This document shows, one piece after another, positions 21,330 to 33,057 of a stretch of 64,000 nt of DNA. The DNA lies in assembly GCA_026315105.1 (NCBI GenBank), contig CM048744.1:974368221-974432220 (forward strand). The letters run 5' to 3'. This stretch comes from Locusta migratoria. Taxonomy: Eukaryota > Arthropoda > Insecta > Orthoptera > Acrididae. The first letter of the stretch is position 1; each line of letters opens with the position of its first letter. The notes beneath the pieces are model-generated. The model made no database searches. It was not told the DNA's origin and saw nothing but the letters and a program-made list of their open reading frames with translations. The position numbers and the translations under genes are program-made.

Positions 21330-21595
21330 ACAACATAGCAGAAACGTTACACACTCCAGAAGGCTTCAATGGACTGGTCATCGTCTAAGGATGGAAGATG
21401 ATAGAATTGTATTACGCACCTCTAAAGAAGAGATAATAGGGAAAAGGCCAAGTAGGAAGACCAAGAAGCTTCTGGATGAACTAATCTTCAAGGTATGTCG
21501 ACATTTGAATGAGGGCAACTGGCAAGAACTCGCCCAAAACAGAGATGAGTGGCGAAAATTTGTGAGATTTTCGTGTCGCATACAAGCCTGCTGAG
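21330..21595 (+). pseudogene. LINE C-terminal tail remnant
   Basis: The translation contains RRLQWTGHRLRMEDDRI, GKRPSRKTKKLLDE and NWQELAQNRDEWRKFVRF. The pattern 'R.W.GH..RM.D.R', 'RP.RK...D' and 'W..LAQ.RD.WR' is the conserved C-terminal tail of RTE-type and related insect LINE reverse transcriptases. The polymerase domain is absent, so this is a 5'-truncated piece or an eroded remnant. It is not the RTE family common elsewhere in the window. Confidence 0.65.
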
Positions 21596-21765
21596 ACAGT
21601 GAGTGAGTAACCTCGCTAGTTGGGCCAACAAGAGATATGAATCTGTTTTGTCGTTGCTACATTTTCTGCTAGTCTTCCTGAACCGAATGTAGCGGGAGCA
21701 CTGCTAAAGTAGTGTGGACTCCATGAAGTACAACGTCTCGGTTACAACGCTCTCGTATTGCGAAC

Positions 21766-22005
21766 GAAGTGGCGCAGTGGTTTGCACACTGCATTTGCAT
21801 TCAGCACGGCGGTGGTTCAAATCCACCTCCGGCGATCCAGATTTAGGTTTTCTGTGATGTCCTAAATCACTCCAGGAAAATGTCGGGATGGTTTCTTTGA
21901 AAGGACAAGGCCGATTTCCTCCCCCATGGTTACCAAACATCCGAGCGTGAGCTCCATCTCTAGTGACCACGCTGTCGACGGGACATTAAACCCTAAGCTT
22001 CATTC
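21766..22005 (+). mobile_element. Second tRNA-derived SINE family
   Basis: A-box-like TGGCGCAGTGG, box B GGTTCAAATCC, then a body with TAGGTTTTCTGTGATGTCC, AATCACTCCAGG, GTCGGGATGGTTTCTTTGAA and a 3' part with GACGGGACATTAAACCCTAA. This is a different family from the GGCCGCGGTGGCCGAG SINE. Only one copy was noticed. Target duplication not clear. Confidence 0.85.
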
Positions 22006-22744
22006 TTTCGTTTTCTTTCTCGATTGGCTGAGTATCTCTGTGACACTCTTTTACGCTTACGGCAGGGTGGAAGAAAAAAATACTAAATGAATGTCACTAC
22101 CTCGTTCTTTCTTCATTCCACTGTTTCCAGCTTGTTACCGTAGATGACGTGTAGCTGATTCGGTTGTAACGCAAGTGCGGAACATGGGAGGTGCCTAGTT
22201 GTTTCCACCACCCTGAGTGAAATGCGTCGTCTCTAAAGGAAAAATCCACCAACCAGCAGTCTTCCAAAATTGTGACCCCAGAGAAAGGTCCAGGACGTAG
22301 GTCTCTGGTTCGTGACACTGAGGATTTATATCTAATAGTTTATTAAATCTCCTGATATTAAATTACCTGAAATAACAGAATTATAGCTCACTATTGAGAT
22401 GTTTTTTATTGTGAAAAACAAGTAAATTTGATGACCAGATATTCTAATGTCAACGATACTCTGTCCTACAAACATAAAATCATCACGTACGGTTTCCAGT
22501 GATTAATCAACACAAGAAAAATCTAAGGTAATGCATCTATAAGCTTGTTTGCACACATTACGTTACATTAATTCACGTTCAGGGACGACTGTCTTCTCGG
22601 TGCATCAGGCATCAGTTTTCTGCAGGTTTTTCCCAAATTTTGGTACAGTCTTTGTCACGTAACCCATCTTATAACATCATCTGCGAATAGCGTATTTATC
22701 ATGGTATTATGTTCGAAAACGGGATTCTTTAGGAACCCACATCA
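22006..22744. other. Spacer, nothing recognised
   Basis: Unremarkable sequence between the SINE and a LINE remnant. No recognisable coding or repeat signal. Confidence 0.4.
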
Positions 22745-23960
22745 CCCACCCAGATTAGATTAATACTTATTCCACAGATCATATATACGACATTTCGTAA
22801 TGATGTGGAACGTTTGAGTTTCGTAAATATTGTCTATACTTAGCAATCAATATTTTAAGATTTATTTTTACTTTTGAAATTATTTTTATAATTCTTTTAA
22901 TTTTAACTTTTATCTAAAAATTCATCTGAAGTGTAGAAGGAGGTGCCATTCAGAAATTCCTTTAATTTCTTTCTAAATACCAGTTGGCTATCTGTCAAAC
23001 TTTTGATGCTACTTGGTAAGTGACGAAGACTTTTGTGGCCGCAGAATTCACCCCGTTCTGTGAAAAAGTTAGATTTAGTCAATATCACTCACTCTCCTAG
23101 TGTTGTAGCTTGGGCACTGCTATTAGTTTTAATTCGGTCGGATTGTTAATAACAAATTTCATGAGTACATGTATATATTCGAAGCTACAGTGAAGATCCC
23201 TAGATCGTCAAATAAGTGTCTGCAGGATGATCTTGGGTGGTCTCCAGGAATTATTCAGATTACACGCTTTTGTGCAATGAATTCATTTTTACTCAATGTT
23301 GAATTGCACCAGAATATTATTCCATATGAAAGCAGTGAATGAAAATAGGCGAAATAAGCTAATTTACTGATATGTATACCACCTAATTTTGCAGTGTCCG
23401 TGATAGCATAAGTAGCTGAACTCAAACGTTTCAGGATATCTTCAATATGTTTCTTCCATTTCAATCCCTCGTCAATGCAACAACTTAAAAAGTTTTAATA
23501 TTCTACCTTAGCTACAAATTTCTGTTCAAAGTCTAAATTTATTAATGGTGTCATGCCATTTACTCTATGAAACTGTATGTATTGGGTTTTATCAGAGTTT
23601 AATGAGAGTCCAATTGTAGGGAACCACTTAATAATTTTATGAAAGACATCATTTACAATTTCATAGGTTAATTCCCGTTTGCCTCACGTGATAACTATAC
23701 TTGTATTTCCAGCAAAAAGAACTAGCTTAGCATCTTCACGAATATAGAATGGCAAGTCATTAATATATATTAAGAACAGCAAAGGACCCAAGACTACATT
23801 TTTGACAACTCCCGAGTTGTAGGAATTAATTGTTTCATCTATATCATGTGAACTGCTTATTTCAACTTTCTACACTCTTCCAGTTAAGTATGATTTAAAC
23901 AATTAGTGCACTGTCCCACTCACACCACGATACTTATCTAGAAGAATTCCTGTCAATGCA
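22745..23960 (-). pseudogene. Degenerate non-LTR retrotransposon (third LINE type)
   Basis: Minus-strand fragments: near 23800-23700 a decayed 'INDLPFYIRED' region after a GP-LF-type block, 23464-23255 encoding WKKHIEDILKRLSSATYAI and LAYFAYFHSLLSYGIIFWCN, and 23088-22903 encoding LRHLPSSIKSLTDSQLVFRK. The order fits the back half of a Jockey/CR1-superfamily reverse transcriptase and its tail. The 3' end near 22745 has GATTAGATTAATACTTATTCC. Many stops. Related tail sequence at 54065-54340. Confidence 0.7.
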
Positions 23961-24687
23961 CAGAAAAATTGTTGAACAGGAAGAGAAGATTTGAGCCCTA
24001 AAGTCTTAAGTGGATAGTGATAGGGAGGAACTTACGAGGATTAGGTGGAGAAGAATGAACAGGGGTGGGAACTGGTAGCAGTGGCCACAGAGAGAGAGTA
24101 TTGAAAATAAAATATTTAGGATTGCCCTTGACGTAATGCTCATTTCTATACCTCTCAGAATAACTGGCATACTTGTACTGTAGCTATTATGTACTGAACA
24201 GTCATAATTTTGACATTACACACTTTCCCCAATACCCCATATACGCATGTTAAAAGTTTCTGTCATGCACTGTCATACGTGAAGAAAGTAGATTAAGGTG
24301 AGTGATGAGACAGACAACAATCTGTTAGAAAGAAAACTAGTGGCAATGTGAGAGAAAACGAATGGGCAGACAGATAGGGAAAGTGACAGAGTAGGAGACC
24401 GTGTATCAAATAAAGGGGAACACAGTGGGACAGATTACAGAAAGTGTCAATGCAAGAAATAGTGGCAGAGAGGGGGAGATGCTGTTCTGTACACTACACT
24501 ACAGACAGACGCTGGGTGAAACGATGTAAACGTGTTCTATGTTAACGGAACCCGAATATTGTTGAATGCCAAAATTTTTGGTGACGAAAATGCAATGAGG
24601 CAGCTGCTTCCCCACTTTCTGTCAGAACTTTAAACACGAACAAGTTTTTCATTTTGTACTCCGACAATAGGAGTTTTCAGCTTTTTT
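23961..24687. other. Spacer, purine-rich
   Basis: Purine-rich stretches (GAGAGAGAG, AGACAGACA) and no recognised gene. Confidence 0.4.
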
Positions 24688-25905
24688 GGCCCACTTTAGG
24701 TTACGGTAGGAACACTAAAAGTGGGCCTTTGCGATCGTCTTTTGACAGCTCGAAATTTTAATGAAAATAACGGCTTATTCATTCATCTGACACGAAATTG
24801 AATAACCGAATTTGTAGAGGAGAAAAGTCTCTACAATATTGCTCTCTTGAGTTTTTTCTTTTTTTCATATCTCGTATCGTTTCAGAGATATTTGCAAAAA
24901 TAACGCCGATTTTGGGATGTCTGTCTGTCCGTAATGTGTTCCCACTTTTTAAGACAAACGGTTCAACCGATCAGCACCAAGTTTTACAGACATAATTGAA
25001 GACCGCCAGAGACCAGAACCTCCCTTTTTCAAAATTTTCTGACAAAAATACTGTAGTCATACAAAAATGCCGTTGGTAATAAAATTATAATTAAAACGAA
25101 CCGTTCATCTGACCCGAAAATTGAATAACCTAATTGGTAGAGGGGAAATTCTCTAAAACTTTGCCGGCCGCGGTGGCCGAGGGGACTAAGGCGCTCCAGT
25201 CACGGTCTGCACGGCCACTACGGTCGGGTGTTCGAATCCCCCCTCGGGCATGGATATTTGTGCCGTCCTAGTTCGTAAGTAGTTCATAAGTAGTTTGTAA
25301 GTTTAGGGACTGATGACCCCGTAGTTAAGTCCCATAGACTATACAAACAATTGAACATCTCTAAAACTTTGCTCTCTTGTGATTCTTTCACATCTTGCAT
25401 CGTTGCAGAGATATTTGCAAAAATAACGGCGATTTGACGATGTCTGTCTGTAACGTGTTCTCACTTTTTAGGTCGAACCGTTCAACGGAACGGCACCAAA
25501 TTTTACAGACATAATTGTTGGCTACCAGAGACCAGAACCTCGCTTTTTCAAATATTTCGGAAAAGAAATACGTTAGTAATAAGAAAAAAAGTTTGTAATG
25601 TTACTTTAATTCCAAATAAACCGTTCATGTGACGCGAAAATTGAGTAACCGAATTTGTAGAGGGGAAAATTCTCTAGAACTTTTTTCCCTTATGTTTTTT
25701 CATATCTCGTATTGTTTGAGAGATATTTACAAAAATAACGGAGTTTTGACACACTCCATTGAATTAACGAAAACCAGCCGTTCGCAGATGTCACGTGACA
25801 TTCGTCGCTCAGAACTCTCTCTGGCATACGCCATCTTGCGTTGCATATTTGATGATTTTCTTATTGTAAACACGTCAGCGCGATTTTTTTCTAAAACAAT
25901 CCTTT
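24688..25905 (+). mobile_element. GGCCCACTTTAG non-autonomous repeat, copy 3
   Basis: Starts GGCCCACTTTAGGTTACGG, with ~2.35 internal modules as in copy 1 (from ~24780, ~25095 and ~25621). The right end is internally deleted: sequence jumps from CTTATTGTAA to ACACGTCAGCGCGATTTTT at ~25868, losing the CTAAAGTGGGCC motif. A SINE sits in the second module. Confidence 0.75.
25165..25357 (+). mobile_element. tRNA-derived SINE with 15 bp target duplication
   Basis: Nearly complete SINE (A box TGGCCGAGGGG, box B TGTTCGAATCC, ...GACTATACAAACAATTGAACA). TCTCTAAAACTTTGC at 25150-25164 and 25358-25372 is the target duplication, inside GGCCCAC copy 3. Confidence 0.95.
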
Positions 25906-26861
25906 GCGTGCACCCTGAAATTAACTTTCCATGTGTCGATATGGACTCATCGGTCTGTTCTGTAATGGACTCCCACTTAGACCTGTAACACAGCCCCAGC
26001 GTCATAAACGACTCCGAGTTAATATCCATTATTACGTCATTTCTTCGTCGGACAGCGACAAAATGAATCGTTTACGACGGCGCACTAGCCCTTTTGTGAA
26101 GGTCGCTAACGGCCGGCAGATGGCAGTGCCGGCAGTACCGGCAGAGCACCCTGACGGCAGCGCCGTGCACTATGTCCTCGTGCTCAGAGTTCATTAGGCT
26201 TATTGCTGTCGCAGCTTCAGCCGTCGCTTAGTTGACGTGAAAACGACAGCTTGTCCGCTGTCGCCAGCGCTGCCGAATTAATAGCCTTGTCAGTATTAAT
26301 CAGGCCCACTGGCTCAGCGAATTATGGTTGTCGCATTGTACACATGACGCTTCATTGTACACACTGTGCCACGTAATTAACTTCATTCAGATAATCTACT
26401 GAGCTGTCTTAGGGATAAAAAAAAACAAGAGGGATGGAAATGTTCATGTTTCCACATAAGTTATTAAAGCTTGAGAAAAAGTAATGTACAGTACTTGTAA
26501 TTTCATTTACGGAATGTCAGCACACACATCCAACGATACACTAATTTTTTTTATTTTTTTGTTTATCTTTGTTCAGCGATGCTTATCGCTTCCGTTTCCC
26601 TCTGGCTCGCAATGCAACTAATTTAATTTCGTTCGTCAGTTTTTACTTCCGAACAAGCGAGAAGACGGAACCGTGATAGTAGTTTTACTCAGTCTCTTGT
26701 CTGTATCCGATGTGTCAAGACGTCTTTCTTACCTGTATCCACTCATGTAAGTAAGAATAATGCAAGCTGTTGCTGAAAATATATTACGTAAATTTAAAAG
26801 CATTCCCTCTCCTTGGTTTTCATTTAAATGAAACTCCTCCACGTCAAATATTTAATTTCTT
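25906..26861. other. Spacer with a CpG-rich patch
   Basis: Part of it (about 26040-26280) is GC- and CpG-rich, including clustered GGCAG triplets. The rest is AT-rich. No gene recognised. Confidence 0.4.
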
Positions 26862-27056
26862 AGAATCGTAAATTTAGCATTGGAGGGAAGCGTGTGGTGT
26901 AAAAATCGCAGAGGGAGGCCAAGAGACGCGTATAGTAAGCAGATTCAAGTGGATGTGGGTTGCCGTTCTTATGAGGAGATGAAAAGGCTTGCTCAGGATA
27001 GAGTAGGGTGGAGAGCTGCATCAAACCAGTCTCCGGACTGAAGACCATAACAACAA
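26862..27056 (+). mobile_element. RTE 3'-end fragment
   Basis: Plus-oriented last ~195 bp of the RTE family: IVNLALEGS, RRGRPRDAYSKQIQVDVG, EEMKRLAQDRVGWRAASNQ, stop, then CATAACAACAACAA tail. Very close to the 14-17 kb copy, so a recent, heavily 5'-truncated insertion. Target duplication not resolved. Confidence 0.9.
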
Positions 27057-27628
27057 CAATGTTTTCAGCTCCCCGACGTCCGTAATAGTTTAATGTTCAG
27101 ACGCCATTACAATCGCTTCGCATTGTCCAAAATTTCGATCACAATCACTCATCCTTATACAATACTTTGCTTGATTTTAGAACCTCCAGTCATTTCTGTT
27201 GTGATTTCACGAAGCCCGACCATTTTATATATATCATTACCAGTAATTTCACGTACCACCCACGGTCACACAACGATGAAAAGCGAAGTGAACAGTCTGA
27301 AAATTGATCTCCTACGGAAAGTATCTCGAATGTTCACTTATTAAATACGTAAAAGTTATCATTTCCAGCTTCTACAGTACGAAGCGCAGGATCCAGCTAG
27401 ATGCTTTCCGTAAGTCTTATAACGTGCTGTTGCTTGTATGGTGCCCGACTTTAATATGCAACCCGCGGTTTATTTGCTTTAACGTTCATTTTGTGCTGTA
27501 CTTTAACTAAATTATTTCAAATTCAAAAATTCGGTACCATCAATTCCTTGTCCAAAATATAATCGCGGAATCTACTTTAACAATTATAGCAACATACGAA
27601 GCAAGGGCAAACACACTCTAGTTCTGAT
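27057..27628. other. Spacer, nothing recognised
   Basis: No coding or repeat family recognised. Confidence 0.4.
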
Positions 27629-27798
27629 TGTTGTTGTTGTTGTGGTCTTCAGTCCAGAGACTTGTTTCATGTAGCTCTCCACCCTACTCTATCCTTACAA
27701 GCCTCTTCTACTTCTGCTTGTAAAAGCGGAACCCGCATCTATTTGAAACTGCTTACTGTTTTCGTCTCTTGGTAACCCTTTGCGATTTTTACCCCAAT
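27629..27798 (-). pseudogene. RTE-like LINE remnant, 3' part (left of a hAT)
   Basis: (TTG)n then TGGTCTTCAGTCCAGAGACTT and the reverse complement of the C-terminal tail, stopping at TTTTTACCCC where the hAT enters. Continues at 29309. Confidence 0.85.
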
Positions 27799-29308
27799 CA
27801 GTGGCGCAGCAAGGATTTGGTTCGAGGGGGGCGGGGCGCTAATTTTTTGAAAAATAAGCCTATTGAATTTATTAAGCTGTGACTTATTTTTACACTTCTT
27901 ATAATTTACTCGAACCGTGCTATAATTACTACTCGAACCGTGCTATAATTCACACTCTTTCCTGATCAGTCACAGATAGTAACGGAGAGAAGGCAAATGG
28001 AAGTACACATGTATAAATTATAATAATATTGCACGCACTGTAAAGTAGCGGGGAATTAAAAGTTAAATATATCATAAGTTATAATAACAAGCGGTACGAC
28101 GTGCGATTATGAACTTTGAGGTAATCCAGTTCATTCGCGCAGTACACAACGCTTGCTTGAACAAAGTGAACAACTCAATCAACTGTTGTTCATCGACGTG
28201 TGAAACAGAAATCTCTCGATAAACTACGCTTACGTAAAGAATCTAAACAACTGCAAGAGCAGTCGTGCTAAATTAAATTGTTTGCGTATTTTTCGTCTTT
28301 ACATCGACGAGTATAACTGAACTCGTGTGATATACTGTACATCTACGTGTATAACCTGAATCGTGTCATAAACTATGCTTGCATCAAAGAAGGTCTTGCA
28401 TAAAGAATCTAAACAACTGCAAAAGCTGTCGTTCAAGTAACTTAAACAGACTGTCAAAATATGGCATCATCTATATTGCTTTTATTTCGGCCGCGAGAAA
28501 TCCATTTACGATCGTTCGCCGGGAATCAACTTAGATTGTACGAACAGTATAACTTTTTTCAAAATAAAGTTTTCTTGTGAAAACAATAATTTCAAACTAT
28601 CTGTGATTTTTCGTCATTAGTGGAGAACGAAACCTTGAAAATCATACCTCAATCACTAATTTTGGTTAATAATAGGGGAGATATGGCGTACCCACAAAAA
28701 CACCATTGAGAAATGAAATACATGATACTACGAAAGCAATTGCACAAGAAACAAAATGAGTAGGCTCGCATTAATTTGAAACTGGAACAGGAGCAACGTG
28801 GTGGAAATATAATGTTTTTAATCAGCTCGTAAAGTAATTAAGCAGCTTCTGTGTTACTAGCCCAACAAATTTTCTTACTGTTTAATTACCACGGGACTCT
28901 ATGTATAAAAATGGAACTAAAATAACAGTATTGTTGTTCATAAGATTCCACTCGGTGGCGCCGCTGACCTGCTACGTAGCGGGTCGCCGCATATGAACAA
29001 TAGGCTTGTGACTTCAGCATAGCAGTAACAATAGCGGCAGCATCAGAGCTGGTCGCGGCGGCAATGACACCGCCCACAGTAACATCAGGGCACGTTCTCA
29101 GTAGCGGCATCTCGTTGGCGACCCTTTGTCACGTTGACTTGTGCTTGCAAATTTTAGTTATGTTGTGATTTATTACATGTGTACTATTTCAAATTTCCGG
29201 TTACGACCTGTTAATTAATTAATTAAAAAACCTTTGAAACGTGCTTGAGGGGAGGGGGTGGGGGATTTCAGCCCTATTAGCCCCTGTCCCCCAGTAGCTT
29301 CGCCACTG
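27799..29308. mobile_element. Non-autonomous hAT, CAGTGGCG type
   Basis: Ends CAGTGGCGCAGC (27799-27810) and GCTTCGCCACTG (29297-29308) are inverted repeats with one mismatch. The right flank CCTCGAAT (29309-29316) agrees with an 8 bp target duplication; the left copy survives only as CCAAT because ~14 bp of the host RTE are deleted there. 1,510 bp, no transposase frame. Interior 28893-29200 recurs at 11173-11490. 8 bp duplications and CAGTGG tips are typical of hAT. Confidence 0.8.
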
Positions 29309-30045
29309 CCTCGAATGCGGAATTCAAAATTCCTAAGAAAGTGTTCTAGCAGTCGGTCCCTTAGTTTAGTCAAGGTATGCCTGAAATTCCTTTTTTCCCA
29401 TTCTGTTCCAGCACTCTCCAGCAATTGTCTGTAATAGAATATTTCAAAACCTTCTATGCTCTTCCTGTCTGAACTGATTATCGTCCATGTTTCACTACCA
29501 TACAAGGCAACACTCCACACAAATGCCATCAGAAAATAATTCCTAACAGTTAAATTACTATTCGTTGTTAACAAATTTCTCATTTTCAGAAATGCCTTTC
29601 TTCCCATTGCCATTCTGCATTTTATATCATTTGTGAAGAGACAATCGTAAGTCATTTTACTGTCAAAGTAACAAAACTCATATACTATCTTCATTGTTTC
29701 GTTACCTTATCTAATTCCTTCAGCATCGCCAAATTTTCTAAGACTACATTGGATGAAGCTTGTTTTGCTCTTGTTAATGCTAATCTTATACGCTATTTAA
29801 AGACAGTGTCCATTCCGTTCAGTTGTCGTTGCAGGTCCTTTGCTGTCTCTGACAGAATTACAATGTCATCGTCAAAACGCAAAGTTTTTTCTTCCCCCTA
29901 ATTCCTTCTCCAAGTTTCTCCTTTCTCAAATTTTTTTAATAACCTGTCTTACTCCCTTTGCGACATACATATGATTTCCTTTTATGCCCTCCGACTCTCA
30001 TACCAAACCATACGGTTTCTGTAGAACTCTAAATAAACTTCCGTA
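29309..30045 (-). pseudogene. RTE-like LINE remnant, RT palm/thumb (right of a hAT)
   Basis: Continuation of 27629-27798 on the far side of the hAT: GNFRHTLTKLRDRL-like tail, SVALYGSETWTI, IKCRMAMGRKAFLKMRN, then upstream a catalytic box changed from FADD to FDDD (~29870). Ends near 30045 around the EGH/KGVRQG region. Many indels; older than the 14-17 kb RTE copy. Confidence 0.85.
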
Positions 30046-30767
30046 GGGGTTTCATACACTAAATTAGACAACCTGTCCCACTCCGTGCCCATTGAGCAAA
30101 ACTAGTAGCGCATTGCCATGTTCTGAGTACCGTTGGTTGATCGTGGGAGAAAGGAACCAAACAGCTAGGCCATCAGTCCCACACTGAGTACCGTGAAACT
30201 CTTTCGGTATGTGGACCAAATGCAATGTCACCTCTAGGCATAGTAAGAAGAGACTAACTAATAATGAAATGTTCACTGTGCAGCGTAGTGTGCGCTGATA
30301 TGAAACTTCCTGGCACAGTTCAAGAGTGCCAGTCGTACAAATTTCGCTGGAGAACTTTATAGAAGTTTGGTAGGTAAGAGACTTCAGGGTCAAAGGTAGG
30401 TAGTTGCTTGACTTTATTATTCTTACACTTTTTTGTGGTGAACTTACAAAGGCTGATGTGTCTGTCCGTAAGGTACCACAGGGCAATGTAGCAAGCTGAC
30501 TATAAGCACATGAGTAATGACCGTTGAACTTTGTGCCATGGAAGAGCAAGTGTTCTACCTAGGATGCGAAAGTAGTAGACCTTGTGGTGCAGTTTTGTTG
30601 CCCGCTTCCAGACAGCTTCCAGTATCATGTCCATGTTTTACCTTTTTTTTAATTATTATTAGTGTCAGAAGCATCGTGTATATATGAGTATAAAAAGTAG
30701 AACAGACAGAAATTAATTAATTACATACATATAAAATACAAAACTGTAAACAACGAACAGAAATATT
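30046..30767. other. Spacer, possible LINE 3' end
   Basis: No gene recognised. A T run at 30641-30650 followed by ATTATTAGTGTCAGAAGC weakly resembles the 3' end of the YADD-type LINE at 12540, so a short 3' fragment may abut the Tc1-like element. Confidence 0.3.
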
Positions 30768-31468
30768 ACACTTCTGGCCATTAAAATTGCTACACCACGA
30801 AGATGACGTGCTACAGACGGGAAATTTAACCGAAAGAAAGAAGATGCTGTGATTTGCAAATGATTAGCTTTTCAGAGCATTCACACAAGGCTGGCGCCGG
30901 TGCCGACACCTACAACGTACTGACATGAGGAAAGTTTCCAACCGATTTCTCATACACAAACAGCAGCTGACCTGTGAAACGTTGTTGTGATGCCTCGTGT
31001 TAGGAGGAGAAATGCGTATCATCATATTTCCGACTTTGATAAAAGTCGGATTGTAGCCTATCGCGATTGCGGTTTATCGTATAGCGACATTGCTGCTCGC
31101 GTTGGTCGAGATCCAATGACTGCTCGCAGAATATGGAATTGGTGGGTTCAGGAGGGCAATACGGAACGCCGTGCTGGATCCCAACGGCCTCGTATCACTA
31201 GCAGTCGAGATGACAGGCATCTTATCCGCATGGCGGTAACGGATCGTGCGGCCACGTCTCGATCCCTGAGTCAACAGATGGGGACGTCTGCAAGACAACA
31301 GCCATCTGCACGAACAGTTCGACGACGTCTGCAGCAGCACGGACTATCAGCGGTTACCCTTGACGCTGCATCACAGGCAGGAGCGCCTGCGATGGTGTAC
31401 GCAACGACGAACCACGGTGCACGAATGGCAAAACGTCATTTTTTTCGGATGAATTCAGGTTCTGTTTA
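30768..31468 (+). pseudogene. Tc1-like transposase, N-terminal half (interrupted by a LINE)
   Basis: Left terminal repeat begins CACTTCTGGCCATTAAAATT after TA. From 30987 the frame reads MMPRVRRRNAYHHISDFDK, a helix-turn-helix (IVAYRDCGLSYSDIAARVGR, then DPMTARRIWNWW), RRAGSQRPRITSSRDDRHL, QPSARTVRRRLQQHGLS. This is the paired-like DNA-binding domain and start of the catalytic domain of a Tc1 transposase. It ends FFSDEFRFCL-like (in a shifted frame), the first catalytic D region, where the CR1-like LINE is inserted. Continues at 35952. Confidence 0.88.
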
Positions 31469-31547
31469 CATCTACATCTACATGGGATACTCTGCAAATC
31501 ACATTTAAGTGCCTGGCAGAGGGTTCATAGAACCACAATTATACTAT

Positions 31548-33057
31548 TTATCTCCCATTCCATTCTCGAATACCACGCGGGAAGAAAGAACAGCTGAATC
31601 TCTCTGTTCGAGCTCTGATTTCTCTTATTTTATTCTGATGATCATTTCTACCTATGTAAGTGGGAGGCAACAATATATTTTCGCATTCGCATGTTGGCGA
31701 TTGGAGTTTCGCAAGTAGCCCACGCCGCAGCGATAAGCTCCGTTGTTGTAATGATTCCCATCGCAGATCCTGGATCATTTCCGTAACGCTGGCTCCCCTG
31801 TATCGTGACAATACGAAACGAGCTGCCCTTCTTTGGACTCTTTCGATGTCCTCCGTCAAACCCACCTGATAAGGATCCCACACTGGGCTGCAATACTCCA
31901 AAAATGGACGGACAAGCGCAGTGTATGCAGTTTCTTTAGTAGTTCTGTTGCATCTTTTAAGGGTTCTGCCAATAAAACGCAGTCTCTGGTTCGCCTTTCC
32001 CACGATATTATCTACGTGTTCTTTCCAGTTTAAGTCTGAAGTAATAGTAATTCCTAGGTATTCTGTGGAGTTTACGGCCTTCACATTTGATTGATTTATG
32101 TTGTAAACAAAGTTTAACGGATTTCTTTTCGTACTCATGTGGACGACTTCACACTTCTCATTATTTAGAGTCAATTGCCAATTTTTACACCATACTGATA
32201 TCTTATTCAGATCGTTCTGCAGTTGGTTTTGATCTTCAGATGATTTTACTAGACGGTAAATGACTGCGTCATCTGCAAACAACCTAAGAGAGCTACTTAG
32301 ATTTTCCCCTAAATCGTTTATGTAAATAAGGAATAGCAGAGGACCAATAACACTACCCTGTGGAACGCCCGATATCACCTCTGTTTTAGTCGATGCCTTA
32401 CCATCGATTACTACGAACTGTGTCCTCTCTGACAAGAAATCCCCTATCCAATCGCAAATTTGGGGCGATATACCATAACCACGCAATTTGATTAAAAGCC
32501 GTTTGTGAGGTACGGTGTCAAAAGCTTTCTGGAAATCAAGAAATACGGAATCGATTTGCGAACCTTTGTCGATAGCACCCATCACTTCGTGTGAATAAAG
32601 AGCTAGTTGTGTTTCGCATGAACGATATTTTCTAAATCCGTGTTGACCTTGGGTCAATAGATCGTTCTGTTCGAGATAATTCATAATATTTGAATACAGG
32701 ATATGTTCCAAAACCCTGCTGCAAATTGACGTCAATGAAATAGGCCTGTAGTTTAGTGGGTTACTCCTACTGCCTTTCTTGAATATAGGTGTGACTTGTG
32801 CAACTTTCCAATCTTTTGGTACAGATCCTTCTATGAGAGAGCGGTTGTATATGACTGTTAAGTAAGGAGCTATCGCTTCAGCATAATCAGATAGAAATCT
32901 AATGGGTATACAATCCGGACCAGAAGACTTGTTCTTGTTAAGTGATTTTAGTTGGTGCACTACTCGGATGATATCTACTTCTATGTTACTCATTACGGCA
33001 TCTGTTCGTAATTCGAAATCTGGAATATTGGTTTCGTCTTCTTTGGTGAATGAGTTT
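31548..33057 (-). CDS. CR1-like ORF2, reverse transcriptase part
   Basis: 481 codons open from 32993 to 31548, preceded in the same frame by NSFTKEDETNIPDFELRTDA. Motifs: NKSSGPDCIPIRFLSD, VTPIFKKGSRSNPLNYRPIS, GQHGFRKYRSCETQL, FLDFQKAFDTVPHKRLL, SGVPQGSVIGPLLFLIYIND, catalytic FADDAVIY (FADD at 32268-32279), EYLGITITSDLNWKEHVDN, LEYCSPVWDPYQVG, VQRRAARFVLSRYRG, ending FFPRGIREWNGR. All reverse transcriptase blocks are present and intact. It is separated from the endonuclease part by one frameshift near 33055-33060. Fragments of the same family occur elsewhere in the window. Confidence 0.92.
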
